The position numbers and the translations under genes were made by a program. DNA of 64,000 bases. Origin: Sialis fuliginosa. Lineage: Eukaryota; Arthropoda; Insecta; Megaloptera; Sialidae. Below the pieces are notes generated by a model that did no database searches, had not been told where the DNA came from, and was given only the letters and a program-made list of their open reading frames with translations. Of this stretch, positions 44,440 through 58,798 are shown piece by piece (the stretch's first letter is position 1; every line of letters begins with the position of its first letter). The stretch is taken from contig OY540810.1 in NCBI GenBank assembly GCA_961205875.1, positions 38,130,001 through 38,194,000 of the forward strand, given 5' to 3'.

Positions 44440-44640
44440 GTCACTTTGGCAATCAACTTTGGAAATAATGACAGTTTAAAAAAACATATTGATTCCCATT
44501 GCACCGAGGTGGGGGCAATAGTAGTCACCTCTGTGGATAATCAGAGTCAAATAAATTTTAATACATATCGCAGACATAACCTTTGGATGAATCCCATGCG
44601 TGAGCCCACAGCCCATCACGTATATAGTTATTCAGAATAG
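44440..44640 (+). other. Candidate coding segment, unidentified
   Basis: This segment is less AT-rich than its surroundings and open to a stop at 44638-44640. It encodes SHCTEVGAIVVTSVDNQS and NLWMNPMREPTAHHVYSYSE. An AG/ boundary near 44474 could be an acceptor. I do not recognise the family. It begins about 100 bases past the MITE end. It might be the last exon of an unknown gene or old transposon coding. Confidence 0.2.
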
Positions 44641-45879
44641 AGTTCATTTTATTTGATAGAATTATTCAAAAACAGTTTGTTGCGGCGGAGATTGAATCCC
44701 TGTTTTTAACCTAACGAAAACTAACTAATCCAAAAGTAATCAACTCGATTTCGCCCCAATAGATTGCCTTAACCAAGGACAGTTAGAGCTATTATTCAAA
44801 AATAATGAAAAAATGTAATACCTATATAAATATGAATATTTAAACTAATAGTACACACTTTACTCTCATGGGCGCTAATCAACATAACACCTACATGACA
44901 CTTGCCTATCTGGTTATTTTATGTTCCTAGTGATTTTAGTTTTTTTAAACTGCCGGGGATATAATAGACAAGTACCAATTAACTCAACTATATTTACTCA
45001 CAGAAAAATTCACTTAACACTTGTTTCGATACAAATTAGAAGTCTTCATCAGGTGCGAACTGTTCAAATACTAACATACTGGATTCTAAAAGATACCGCT
45101 ATTTTGAATAAAAAAATCCCACTTCTCCCTTGCTTCAAATACGAAATTGTACGTGAGTTAACTATACTTATTTATTGAAGGAAATGTAATCAAACTATGT
45201 CCTAATAGAACACTATATTGGTAAATAAGTAAAAGTAACTAGCTTACTACTGCTATAACTTCAGGCGATTGCCAATATTTAGGTTGGCAATATGTATATC
45301 ATGTACGTGTTTATATTAATATTGATTGCACATTGCTATTAAATGTAATGGAAGTTAGTAATAGCGGATTACTAAATACAAAAACGTGAAAAGTTTAATC
45401 GTAGGAAATATTATATAATGTGTAACATAAAATTTGTGAAAAAGATGAATTGTGATTGTTTATTTATTTAAATTAAGAACATATTAATTAAGAATTACTT
45501 CCGAAAGTCGTTTCTCTTGTTAATTATATTTTAACGATTTTTATTAGTTTTATTAATATGATTGAGAATATATATTATCTAATTTTAAATAATCATTTAC
45601 ATATTTATTACTGTTATAAAAAACCAGGTATGATATGGAAAAGTGTGAGGGGGATCCATTCAAGGAAAATTGCAGCTGGAGCATCCCACCTTATTGAAAA
45701 TAATTCAGCTAGAATAAAAATATGAGATTCGATTGGAATTTAATGGATTGTTGTTACAGAATACAGAAAATGTCATCAGTATACAATATTTTTGTATTTT
45801 TAGGAATCTATTGTATTGCATTTGAAATGAGTTTGTTATTATTACGAGTATTTTCTTTTATGTAGCATTTTTAGGTTTC
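44641..45879. other. Gene-free stretch
   Basis: AT-rich; no supported gene or clear element. Confidence 0.4.
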
Positions 45880-46770
45880 CGTAGAAAACTAGGAAACCTT
45901 ATAGTTTCACCATGTTTGTCCTCAAAAAATTTAAGCCGATTAAGATGAAATTTGGTGTACGGGACGAAGACTGATAACACAAAAACAGAAATGATAAGAT
46001 TTTTGAAAAAACATTTTTTTGGACCCCCTTTCTATAGACTGAACAGTGAACTCACATTTTTTTTTCACTTATCCCATTGAGTGGGATGTTATTAGATAGG
46101 TCTCCTAAAGTGCAATAAAAAATGTTATATGACATTTTAATTTTAATCCTTCAGTCACGATATATTTGCGTTCAAAGTCGTGGTCAGAGCGTCCCCCCCT
46201 CTTAATTTTTAAACTATCTATTCAAAAAATCTGAAAAAAATTTAGAATGTAGCTTTTAATTAGTACTTCGTCGTTATCAGAGCGTCCCCCCCTCTTAATT
46301 TCTAAACTATCTTTTCAAAAAATCTGAAAAAAATTTAGAATGTAGCTTTTAATTAGTACTTCCACTGAAAATTATAACGAACACTGTCAAAATTATTTTG
46401 GACCCCCTCCCATAGACTGAAAATTGTACTCACATTTTTTTTCACTTACCCCATTGAGTGGGGTATCTTTAGATAGGTCTTCTAAAATGCAACAAAAATG
46501 TTATATGACCTTTTGATTTTAACCCTTTAGTCACGATATATTTGCATTTAAATGTCGTTATCAGAGCGCCCCCTATCTTCTTCGACTTTCTTAACTATCG
46601 ATGCAAAAATTCTAAAAAAAAATCCAGAATGTAGCTTTTAATTAGTACTTTCAATGAAAATTATAACGAACACTGTAGCTAGAATAGTTTATAAAAAAAA
46701 ATTGTTTATAAATCGTAATGACTACGGAAATCTATCATGTGCGTGCCCAACACGCACTTGGCTGTTTTAT
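45880..46770. repeat. Dispersed repeat, inverted relative to 39105-39710, with internal tandem duplication
   Basis: It runs from 'aggtttccgtagaaaactag' to 'gcccaacacgcacttggc'. A module of about 90 bp with 'cagagcgtccccccctctta' is tandemly repeated at about 46179-46360, and a third diverged copy follows at 46560. Confidence 0.75.
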
Positions 46771-47205
46771 TATTTATGAATGTGTTGTTTGTATTAAAAA
46801 TGGAAAGTTGTTTATTATTTTATTATTATTAAATTTTTAAAGACTTTTTCTCAAGTTCGAAGGACTATGTAATATTTTGTAGGTATTGTAATCAAGTTTT
46901 GCTTTCTTTAATGCTTATTTACCTATCTAATCTAATGACAGAAACACAAATATCGCTTCGGGCCGATCAAAGTAAAAACAGACAACAAACATAGTAGAAT
47001 TAGTAAACATTATTATCATGGATTATATATCCTAATAGGAAATTAGAGTTTTGTTTAATGAAATTAAGCCAGAAACTGGGATTGCAAGAACTATAGTATA
47101 ATTGTACAACTAACTTCTCTTAAATCATTTAGGGTCGATCCAGACTATCGTGCCAGTCCCGGTCTGGTCTCGCTCCAGTCACACTCTAATACAGTCAGAG
47201 CCGGC

Positions 47206-47830
47206 CTTTGCGATTCTGGCGCCCCAGGCGAGATTTTTTAGAAAAATGAAAAATACCTTTAAATACACTTTTTATTAATTCATTAGTGTAATATAATAAT
47301 ATAATATAAGATATAATTGATAAATAATATATAATATAACTAAAATTATATAAAAGATTTCTTCCTGGCTTTCATGTCTGCAAAATTTTCGATTGCTGTC
47401 TCAAGATTGAGGTTTGCTACAACTTTATTTTCAATTGAAAGAATAGCCAAATTATTCAACTTATCTTCTATTATAGCCGATCGGAAATAAGTTTTTATCA
47501 ATTTTAATTTACTAAATCTTCTTTCACCACTAGCTACACTAACCGGAATTGTTACAAGAATCCGCAAAGCCTCCCATAGATTTGGCACTGTGCTTTTCAA
47601 GTTTTGTAAAAAAATTTGTAATAAATAATTTATTTTTGATATTAAGCATTTTATTAAGTAAAATGAATTATTTTGCAGAAACAATCAAAACTATTATTCA
47701 AAAAATATATACAGCTTAAATTTGGCGCCCTAGAACAGAACATAGATAATAAGTTTAAAACAATTGGCGCCCCCACGAAATTGGCGCCCCAGGTTGTCGC
47801 CTGGGTCGCCTGGCCGTTCGGCCGGCCCTG
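47206..47830 (-). mobile_element. hAT element with exact 8-bp duplication and transposase relic
   Basis: The ends CAGAGCCGGCC and GGCCGGCCCTG are flanked by aatacagt at 47198-47205 and 47831-47838. It carries the C-terminal transposase fragment described separately. Confidence 0.9.
47346..47684 (-). pseudogene. hAT transposase C-terminal fragment
   Basis: An open frame of 112 codons carries the hAT dimerisation signature VSVASGERRFSKLKLIKTYF and LNNLAILSIEN. This is only the last part of a hAT transposase. The catalytic core is absent from the 625-bp element, so it cannot move itself. The frame is still open, suggesting recent insertion. Confidence 0.85.
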
Positions 47831-47895
47831 AATACAGTAGTTACTAAATAATACTGAAAATTTGACCGGACCGGCACGATAGTGTGGACCAGCCC

Positions 47896-50876
47896 TTAGC
47901 TACCGAGGTTAAAAATGAAACCCACTTTTTTTCATTTTTAAAGTCCGTGTTGTATCTAGGGTGACCAGATTTTAGTTAGTAAACCCTGAGATGTAAATGA
48001 AGACCTCTTTTTTATTTTTATTTTATTCTTTTTATTTTTTTCATAAAATTTGTTACCATAATCTGCACTGTTATGTCCTCTGCTCTATTTTTGACGACCT
48101 TTTTTTTTTTTTTTAGTCGTTATTTTTTGCAAAACCCAGAGAAATTGCACCCAAACCCTGAGCCCGGAGATCCAGTGTGCAAACCCTGTCTGGAACTGTT
48201 AGGCTCCTGATGAGGACTTCTTGTGAAGTCGAAACACGTGTCGAGTGACATTGTTTTATTGTGGTTAAGGTGTATTTTTTAGTTTAAGTGACTAGAAACC
48301 ACAGTTTCTCCGTTTTTCCAGTAGTAGAATGAATTTGTATCGTTAACTGTCAAAAAACATTAAAGATTTGTACTTTATGTTTCACTTTTACCCCAGTTGA
48401 CTCTACTAATTGTAATTAAATAAGTAGTAATAAATAATATCAGAATACTTATTTTAGTAATACATTTACTTAGTACTTATAGTAATATATTTAATTACCT
48501 TGGGGTTTCATAGATATTCAATTAATCTTTTACATGTTCAAAGTTAGTGTTAATGATAAAATATTAACCCAAAAACGTTTTTTCTTACAGCACAATCAAG
48601 TCCATTGTTAATACAATGTGTATCTAGCACAGTAAATAAAACTTCAAAGTGTTGAAATAGAAATGTCTTGTTAGAGAAATGTGTTAACATTTACCTATTT
48701 AAATACAATAAAAATGTTGTAAGACAATATGGCCACTACATCCTATCGCGGGCCCCCAGGCTAGAATTTTTGGCAAGCCTCTTCCCGCTAAGACATATAA
48801 GAATTTTTTTTGACGACGACAAAAGAAAAAAAATATATTGTTGATCTGCCACACTGGGCCCTATCAGCCCCCCCCCCCCCCTTCTATGTCACATTACCAC
48901 CGGTTTGGCTAAAAATGGTGACATTGTAATTTTTTTAGGGTTCCGTCCGCTCTTTTTAGTCAAAGCAAAATTTATAAGCTAGAAACTCGACATTTTTATT
49001 GAACATGTAAAATGATGTACTCTAGTAAAATATATACTTTGTTGAAAAAATCATATTTCAAGGGGAGGGGGGCTAAGGAGCTACAGCTAGGTAAAAAAAA
49101 CTTTTTTTTTTATACCAAGGCATGTGGCACGTCAAAATGTATTTATAATGTATTTAAATCAAAAATGGCGTCTGCAGGGGGCTTTAAAGCAAATCAAAAA
49201 TTGTATATCAAGATGTGTGGGGTATCAAAATGTAAATCTCAATCAGTAGAATTTGATTCCATTTTTTAACTCAAAAATGGCGCCTGTAAGGGACTCTAAG
49301 CAGTAATTAATTTTGGCTCAAAAAATCTGAAAAAAATTTGGTAACGAGGCTTTGGTGGGACTACTAACGATAAATACTAAAGTTCATATCAATTCCAATT
49401 TTGGAGAAATAGGGAGGGAGGGGGGGGGTCATAATATTTTTTTTTATATTTAGGCATGTGGGGTGTCAACATGTAGATATTAATTAGTAGAATATGACCC
49501 TATTTTTATATTTTTTAATGCACCCATAAGTAGCTCCAAACAGTCCACGTAGTATGTACTTCGGAACCATTATGGCATACACCTATGTATGCCTTGACCG
49601 AAATTTTTATTTTAAAATGCTGATATAAATATCGTTTTTAAATTGAGATCATCTCATATTGGATAATTCATTTTAATACTAAGTTTTCTAATTTTAAGAA
49701 TAATATTGGGTAATTTTATTAATACACTATTTCTACATTAACACTTAAATGTCAATGCTATCTTCAACAACTACTTTTCAATTGTTGCATAGTGCTTTCT
49801 TTTTTTAATCCGCTGATTACAGTACACAGTTTATATGCATCTGTTGCAAAGCAATAATATGTTATATATTATAGATGCCAAATAGTTATACAATTTATAG
49901 TTATTTGAGGAATACTTTATTAACCCATTAATTCCCAGTGTTCTATTTTAATTTAACATTGTTCATTTGATTTACATTACTAATGTGTTGTTCAACTCTC
50001 ACTACTTACAATAAATTTCATGGACACCTCTAGAGTTCATTCAATGACAAATTATAACCCTTTTAGAGTAATCGTGTTCTATGCCAGCTAGCCGACTTTT
50101 ATAGTTAATTTTTTTCCACTTAGTAAAGTGTTTTTAAATTAATGAAACTATATATAATATTACTTATGAGAGTGTAAATAAAGCAAAATAATATCAATAC
50201 ATTTCAAAAATAAATCCAGGTACAGACTGTCGTCGTTAAAATGTGCTATTCTATAAATATGACATTGGGAACCCATGGCAATAATCTAGTACTGTGACTG
50301 ATTATATTATTATTATATCTTGTATTGACCCCCCCCCCCCCCCCCCCGCCGAACAAGTCAATAGGTTTTATTTTTTACATATTAAGCTGGTATCACCCCT
50401 GTTTTTTGAACGATAGAAAAAAATATGTATTTTTTTAAATAAATAGGATGGTTATCACACTCTTTAATGACCAAAACATTTTTTTACATATTTTACTCCC
50501 TGGGAGCTTAAAATAACCAAAAAAAGGAAAATAGGCTTTATTTTTTAAAATATTTCACGGGTATCACCCTCAATAGAGTGACACCCGAGGTGCCCCCCCC
50601 CCCCTTAGTGACGCCACTGGGTGTGACTACTGGACTACTCCAGTAATGAAATGTTAGATTGCATGAAAGCCGGTCCAGAACGAATAGATTAAAATATTGA
50701 CTGTCACTTGAAAAAAACTCAAACTAATTTATGGGTTTAAATGTTTAAATTCTATTAATAAATCACATTTTTTGTTCAAAAACCACATATTGCATAATAC
50801 AAAAATATAAATCGTTCAAAACAGTCATTTCTAATCAGTGACCTGCAAGAAACATTATATTTTGCTATAATAGAAA
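47896..50876. other. Gene-free, repeat-rich stretch
   Basis: It contains a repeat at 48190-48340 whose second half recurs at 55440-55540 ('gaaaccacagtttct'), a repeat at 48930-49580 shared with 17410-17660, a long C run at 50331-50347 and 'gtgacgccactgg'-type MITE ends near 50620. No gene is supported. Confidence 0.45.
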
Positions 50877-51093
50877 TGTGTGAGTTCCAAAACTCGTTTG
50901 TTCATTTAAAAAAAATCAGTGGATTTTGAAAGAATTTTTGGCATTATTTCATATTCTAATGTTGCTTCATATTATGATAGGAGATTCTTACTTAAAAGTG
51001 ACATTACAATATGAAATAATACCGAAAATTCTTTCAAAATCCACTGACATCTCGATTTTTTTTAAAAAACGAACGAATTTTGGAACTCACTTT
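50877..51093. repeat. Inverted repeat, arms of about 85 bp
   Basis: 'gagttccaaaactcgtt' and 'atcagtggattttgaaagaa' have complements in the second arm. A small foldback element. Confidence 0.8.
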
Positions 51094-51563
51094 CTTAAAT
51101 GCTAGTGGAAGGTTACTCATATACCGAGTGGATACAAAATATCTAATTTATAGTGACATAGAACGTTAAAACTATAAATCATAGAAACTATGGAAGAGAT
51201 TTAAATCATTCGTCATATAGTCTAGTATGTTGTATTCAAATTTCAATTTATTTCGACGAGGCAGTTATAGCCTTTGAAGTCAGGTACACCAGATTCGAAG
51301 AGCATGTGGGTTAATTTACTAGGTCGATGTTAATATTGTAAACAAAATAGAAAGAGCAGCTTCCCGATTATTTGCATACCTTATTATTATGTTTGAAATG
51401 AATTCATACTAATGTAATAAATACGAAAGTAACTCTATCTGTCTGTCTGTTTGTTTGTAAAATTTAAATATCCATGGGTAAAAATAATTTTCATAACTAA
51501 AAAATTATTTATTGATTAGTTAGTAATTAATGTCCTTTTTTAAAAAGCATGTTCACCCTAAAG

Positions 51564-52032
51564 TAGCGTTTCTCAATCTTTTAGTATTTGCGACCCAATT
51601 TTCAATCACAATTCTCATCCCCCCCCCCCCCAACCCTCATACAATATCGTGAAATCGTGCTGTAATTGTTATATAAGTTTCTATTTAATTTAATTGTATT
51701 TTTTTTTGAAAAACTTTGCTCTGCCCAAGGGAGTCACTAATAATAATCTTGTTTTCTTTTTTTAAATTAATATTGATAAGTTAATTATTAAATACATTGT
51801 GCAGTACTGATACAATCCAATTTATAAGTGTAAGTATTATATCAGTGTAAATGTAAACGTATATTTTATTTTTGATTATGTCAGAATGTATTTTATTGCT
51901 TTTCTTTCAGTAAATTAAATAAATTTTTAAATATTTTTTCTCATTTTTTTCTCGACATGCTCGCGCCCCCCCATTTAGTTTTATCACGCCCCCCTAGGAG
52001 GGCGCTCCTCACAGGTTGAGAACCGCTGCCAT
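51564..52032. mobile_element. hAT MITE, 'TTCTCAA...TTGAGAA' family, copy 1
   Basis: Ends 'agcgtttctcaat' and 'ggttgagaaccgct' with near-matching 8-bp flanks (cctaaagt/cataaagt). The interior 'cattgtgcagtactgataca' is shared with copies 2 and 3. Confidence 0.8.
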
Positions 52033-52404
52033 AAAGTTCAAACCACCTACATGCACCGGTCTAAAATTAGTCGAACACAAATTCTAAATATAATTGTATA
52101 GAGTCGAGTTACAGAGTTCAGACTATATATTTAATTACATTACACTAGTTAATTAGAACGCCCGCGCTACTCTCTGTATTTAGATCGCGTTTGTGCAAAT
52201 ATTAGATTAATTTATCATTACATTTAGCGTCTGTGTTAGAAACACGCGATTAGATTATGAAGCAAATGTTTTTTTTAAATTAATGATATATAGGTATTGT
52301 TGTAACACTTATAGATGGGTTTATTTGATTTTAATTAGTAATTAGCAATATGTAAATAATAAGTAATTAGAATTCGTACGATAATATTTTAAATATACAG
52401 GATG

Positions 52405-54635
52405 ATTTAGCACACCAAACTTGAATAGTAAATTAAGAAAAATATTTTAAGCAAAAATCATTATATGAACATGTGTCCGGAAATATTTCGTGAGAGGGTT
52501 ACATAGTCCTCGGTCCCGGCTTTAAATTTTGAAATAAAAAATACTCCTCTGAAACTTCGTGAGTGAATTCATTTTGGCGTAACCTACAACTTTTTTATCT
52601 TCGAAAATTCTGAGAATTGGGGCGTTTTTGATGTGGCATGCGTCAAACATGTCAATTTAACGATAGTTATAGGAAATTTACGAATAACCTTTTCTTTTTT
52701 ACTTGAATTACAAGATTTTAAAATGCAAACATCGGGAAATATATTGGGGCATTTAGCGAGACCTACTCTGGGAAAAATAAAGACGGTTAAGTCGCCCACT
52801 TTGGGGCCCAGGATTAGTAATCAAATTATTTGGATTGCTCGTAACTCTAATTTTACGTAACCTCGTATTTAGACTAGAAATACGTCATCAAAATGATGAC
52901 GTCAGAGAATAGTATCGGTTAAAAAACCTATAAATAATAATGTAAGCAAAAATTTGAGTTACGGCTAAACTCATTTTAAGAATATTTAAGTAAAGATGTC
53001 GAGTACAGTTAGCAAAGATTTGAGTTACAAATAACTGTAATTCTAGTTTACTCTTTCTATTTTTCGGTTTCCTTAACTAAAAATCAGTCCTATGCTTAAT
53101 CAAATGTAGGTAGTCTGTAACCGTGAGTTGTTTCCAATGTAACCCAAAAAGAGGAATAATTCCTGATTGAGATTCGAACTTGTATAATTTACATCTTCTG
53201 TTTCAGTTTCTCACTTTACTAAACCATTTTAATAGTTCTAAAACTTATCAACTGGTGTAAAGAAATTGTCTAAGTAATTCCAGATTAGAACAATATTTTT
53301 ACTCCAATGAATAGGCTTTAGAGCTATTAAGATAATTTAGTAAAGTGAGAACTGAAACAGAAGATGTAAATTATACAAATTCGAATCTCAGTCAAAAATC
53401 ATTCCTTTTTTAATGTTAGATTCAATATCCACTCACATCCAAAAGCAACAATACATGTAATAAAAACAACACATAATATACGAGCAGAATTTCTTAAGAC
53501 CTAACACCTTTCCTCCTTTACGGGTAGCAGGAAATCAAAATTTAAAACTTGGATCTTTCATCCAAACCATTTATTAATAATACTGGAAGTAAAGAACATT
53601 GCGCGTATGTTGCTTCCACAAGATCAAAAGAAGAACTAACAAGCCACACCTATCTAAAATAGATATGTCGGTTACTGAATCCGTAACCGTGATTTTAGAT
53701 TAAGCATACCTATTTCTGAATTCAGGAATTGATAATTCAGAAATAGGTATGTTTAATTTGAAACTACGATTACGGATTGAGTATCCGTAATTTTAGATGT
53801 GACAACCGTGCTTATCCGTGACGTCACAGTTCTCTCTTAAACGATATTTCTATTTGATACCGCGTAAATGAAAATCGTAATTAGCTATTCCATCTATTTC
53901 AAAGATGTTGAAGTTATACTAGTCTATTCTTTCAATTAGTTCTGTCGATATTCAGTTACGCAAAGATAATTTTCACTTAAGGGACACTAACCAAAATGCA
54001 AAGCTGCTTAACTATAAAAATAACGGCCAAAATTTTTCCCAGAGTACCCACTCAACATGTCAAATTCATGATGCTATGTAATTTATAAATATCCGGCTGA
54101 CTTTTGCTAGATAAATAATAGTAAAATGTTATGGTTTTACTGGCCTACAAAAATCATGCCACATTAAAAACGCCCCAATTCTCAGAATTTTCGAAGATAA
54201 AAAAGTTGTAGGTTACGCCAAAATGAACTCGAAATTTCAGAGGAGTATTTTTTATTTCAAAATTTAAAGCCGGGACCGAGGACTAACACCCCTTTAAAGA
54301 TTTTATTAAAAAATAGTTTTTATTTAATATCTTGAGAACCATTGTGCTAAAGTTACGAAATTTGATACAGGGTTTAGTATTAATACAACCCTGGTCAAAA
54401 TGACTTTTAGTTGATACTGGATATCGATAACACTTATTAATACTACTAAACTCTGTATCAAATTTTATAACTCTAGCACAATGGGTTCTCAAGATATTAA
54501 ATAAAAACTAATTTTGAGTAAAAACTTTGAAGGGCTGTAGTCCTCTCATGAAAAATTTCCGGACACATGTTCATATAACGTTTTTTGCTTAAAAAATTAT
54601 TCTCAATGTACTGTTTAAGTTTGGCATGACAGTGT
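52405..54635. repeat. Large inverted-repeat element, 2.2 kb
   Basis: The left arm 52410-52650 pairs with 54150-54285 and 54536-54625. Words such as 'gtaacctacaacttttttat' and 'ggaccgaggac' occur in complement. The right arm is split by a foldback at about 54286-54535. Inner inverted repeats lie at 53160-53410 and 53690-53770. No coding frame is recognised. Confidence 0.8.
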
Positions 54636-57600
54636 TGAATCTCTTACGCATAACCGACGTAAAGTGACTTCTTTTATAGATCTACTCACGCACATGACAC
54701 AATCTTAGTGTTTCATCTTTAAAACGTGTCGAATATTAAAATCTGTCGAGGTCATTCCAATTTACTAATCTCGCTAAAAAAAGTTTCACTTCAAATTAAT
54801 TATAGTTTTTATATATGAGGTCCTACCCTGATGCAATATTTAAAATTAGTGCAATAATTTATGCATTACTGATACTCATAATAAAATTATTATTTTTGAT
54901 CATATAGGTTACCTATGAATATTAGCACATTTTCTATAAAATTTAAACATAATTACTGTCGGAAAAAATAATTTGTACTTGATCTTTCTGTTATGTTGAA
55001 ACGTAGACAGACATAGATAAAAACATTAAGAAATATTTTTTACTCTGTACACATTTAATGCATTTATTAAAAATTAAATTATATTTAATGCCAAGTTGCA
55101 ACATATTTCACAAACTATAAATCTAAAATAAAAACTAAACATATTAAGAAACAGATTAATCTACTTGTTTTGTAATATTTTTGGGTATTTATTTTACCTT
55201 GAAATTTTCATTTTTATTATTTTACACCTATATAAACTTTTATGTACTTATTTTACTCAATAAAGTATTTTTTTTCTATTATATTAATAATACAGGGCCG
55301 TAACTATCACCGGGGCAACCGAGGCAATGCCTCCGAACAAACGAAAGAGGGGATACAAAAATACTTGCTGCCCCAGAGCCTCTAGTTACGGCACTGTAAC
55401 AATAATCAAATATTTACTTAAAACTAAATGTTTACCTACACCTTAACCGCAATAATTTATCGTGGTTAAAGGTGTAAGTTGCATATTTAGTTTTTAGTGA
55501 TTACGAAACCACAGTTTCTTCGTTTTTCAGTAAGAATAACTAAATCTAATTTAAACCTACCAATAAAACATATTACACTTCTATTACTTCATAATAAAAA
55601 CAAAACACAATAAATCACGTAGCTTTAACAATACAAACGTATTTTTTTAACAACGTATCAATTAAAATATTACATGAAAACAATAATTGGATTACAAATT
55701 ACACACATGTATATTTACGTACTTCACTTGAAATTAACAAACCATTTAAATGTGCAATGAACCATTAAATAACGCACTCACCTACACAAAAAATATTACA
55801 ACAATCAAAAAAATGTTTTTAAATTTTATAACAATGCAAGGTGATGGTTACTCGGTACTTTTCCCGCGTAATTAACGGACTGGAGCCAGTAGCACAATGC
55901 AACAACTGCAGGCGACAAATTCCCCACATTGAATCATCATTACTACTTTCTTCTTGAACACTCTATCGCTATAAGAAGGAGTGTACAATGTTGAAAAAAT
56001 ATGCAGATACTGGTTTCTTTAAGTTACAATAAGTATTTATATTATATTGTCTCAACTGTCTGTCGATTATTATTTATATTATCAAGGCCTATTAATTTCG
56101 TCGGTTTTTAGGCCCTGGTTAAAATGTACCTCTATAAAAATATAATTAAGTAGAAGCTAGATTCAATTGTTTTTTTTTTGGGAAATGAATAAATCTTTAT
56201 GCCAATATACAGTGTATTCCAAGTTGATTAATTAAGACATAGGAAATTTAACATGGGGACAATTAGAAATGTTGTAGTAACCTTTGGTCAAATTTAACGA
56301 TGTGTCATTGGTGCATTTTGAAATGCCGCCTCGAAACTAACTGATAAATTTTAAATTAATCAACAGTATTTTGTTTTCAATTTTAATAAAGAATAAAATA
56401 CACTAATGAAATTAAAGTAAGCATCCTAGATAAAATTATAATAATATTATTTGGCAAAAATAAATTTGAAAACAAAATACTAATTACTATTTTATAAAAT
56501 TTTGTGACGACATTTCAAAATGTACCAATGACATATCGTTAAATTTAACCAAATTGCATAGTATCGCTTATGGTCGAAATTCGACCAATATTTTACCTGC
56601 CTTAACGGTAACATACACACATGATTTTTTTTTGCCACATCTATGGCACAGTACCTAACCTAACCTAACCTAAACTGCTTTTACAATAAGATTTCCAAAT
56701 AAAAACACTGCAATTAAACGCGAATTGAAATCTGTATACTCTATACGCATTCTCTACGTTTGACAGAAACCCGAAATTATTTATTTTTGCCGTTTGATGG
56801 CGCTAGGAGTATTGCTATGCTGTTGAACGATGCGAGAGGAAATAAACAAACAGCGAGAGGGGAAATCATGTATGTATGTTAACTTTATTTTACCTGCCTT
56901 AACGACAACATACACATGCTTTTATTGTGCTCATCTATAGCACTGTGCTTTTCGAATAAATACTAAAAAAAATTAATATTTTAATATATATGTATAGATT
57001 AAACAAGATTCTATTAAAATTCGATGGTCAATTTAAATCACCAAATAAAATAGATTGTTTATTTATTGAAATATAATTATAAGTATTAAACATATTTTAA
57101 ATAAAAATAACTTACAACTAATTAATGTCAAGTCATCATAATTAGCTATATTTCTTTCACTTTTAACACCAGTATATGTATAATTTATTTTACAGTTTAT
57201 TATGTTTTAAAGTAACATTTTTTTGTAGCAGCGTAAATTGTATATAAATAAAAAATATATGCGAATAATTAAAAAAATTACAAAAGCAGTAAAATTTTAT
57301 AATCTTAAAATGCTTTTGTTCATTTCAAGCTAAATAAAGTTAAAATGATTTTATTTTTAATCAAGACTGACAAGCAACATAATTAAAATACTCAAATAAA
57401 GGTTTAACGAACCTTTTTTTACGAATTAAGTTTGGTTAATTAAAGGAATCTACGTAAATAAAACCAGTACTACCACCATGATAAACAAAAAAAGATAAAA
57501 GCTAAATGTCGTCCTGCCCGTATTTAAACCCACAGGCATTAAAACTCTAACTTGTTTAACGAGTTAGAAAGAGGTGGCATTGTTTACAGGATATCCGGGC

Positions 57601-57840
57601 TCGAGAAGAGTTGGCAGCCCTGTCAGCAGCCACTTCCGTATAGCTTCGATGTGTCTGTCACTTGCTAAAAAACCTAACGTAATCTGTGTCCCACATTCCC
57701 CACATTGTTGTAACCGAATGAACTGAATCAAGCCACATAATTAAACGGTACACAGTATTACCAACTCAATATAACTGTCACTTTCCAAACATGAACTGCG
57801 AACATTCTAATTATGGATTGTTATTATTAAGGGATGAATG
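54636..57840. other. Gene-free, repeat-rich stretch
   Basis: It contains a small hAT MITE (55293-55396), short (CCTAA) repeats at 56655-56674, diverged repeats at 56200-56560 and a GC-richer tract at 57540-57780. No gene is supported. Confidence 0.45.
55293..55396. mobile_element. Short hAT MITE, 'CAGGGCCGTAACTA' family
   Basis: Ends CAGGGCCGTAACTA and TAGTTACGGCACTG with flanks taataata/taacaata. Related to 16976-17254. Confidence 0.75.
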
Positions 57841-58212
57841 CAGCGTTTTTCAACCTTTTAGTATTTGCGACCCAATTTTCAATCATAATTCTCACCCCCC
57901 CCCCCCTCATACAATAATTTTATTAAACCTTTTTTCGAAAAATTTTGCCCTGCAAGACAGGCTCAAGGGAGTCAGTTAGTTAATTATTAAATACATTGTG
58001 CAGTACTGATACAATCCTATTTATAAGTGCATTATATCAGTGTAAATGTAAAAGTGTATTTTATTTTTTATTGTCAGAATGTATTTTATTGCTTTTCTTT
58101 CAGTAAATTAAATAATTTTTTTACTAATATTTTTTCTCGATATGCTTGTGCCCCCTATTTAGTTTTATCACGCCCCCCTAGGGGGTGCGCCCCACAGGTT
58201 GAAAATCGCTGG
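57841..58212. mobile_element. hAT MITE, 'TTCTCAA' family, copy 2
   Basis: Ends 'cagcgtttttcaacc' and 'ggttgaaaatcgctg', with the interior shared with 51564-52032. Confidence 0.75.
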
Positions 58213-58798
58213 ATTAAGGAGATTGGGTAGTTACGTCAAAGCAGTAGAAATAAGTTGACATTTTTTACAATTGTTTAAACAGTCAAAATGAATGAAATAT
58301 TGAAATTAGACTTTTTGACCAATTCGTTTTTGAGAAAATAAATTTTAAATTTCAATTGTAATACATGGCGTTAAGTGGCAGAAAAATGTTAAAAATCAAT
58401 TTAAAAAACAGTAAGATTGATTTAACAACTAAGAAATGCGTAATATGGCAACAGTGCTGATATTGTAAAATGACATATACATAAGTGCAAGTGAGAAAGA
58501 CAGGTCGTCATTTTGGCAACAACGAACACTGCGTCCTACCCCACCACTTGCCCCTCAAAAGTAACTTCCCCATGTCCTTAAGGAATTCAATAATTTTTAA
58601 ATACTTTTTGTTTTACATAGGTGGGATCCAGTGGCGCTGGAACCAATTTTTTTTCTGCTGGGGGGGGGGGGGGGGGGGGTAGTAAAAACCTCTGACCTAA
58701 CTTTACTTGGCGTTCTTAAAATTTAAAATTGACTTCAATTTTCTTTAGCTTGATTAATATCGTGTTACTTGTAAAAAAAAAAGAAATACAGTGGAACT

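Larger units (their letters stand above)
47132..47895. mobile_element. Harbinger-like MITE with TTA duplication, host of a nested hAT
   Basis: Outer arms with 'gactatcgtgccagtcc' and its complement 'accggcacgatagtgtgg' are flanked by tta. The element at 47206-47830 is inserted in its middle. Confidence 0.82.

Noticed and set aside
56655-56674. CCTAA repeats as a telomere
   Set aside because: Only about four units, embedded in ordinary repeats. At most a tiny interstitial tract.
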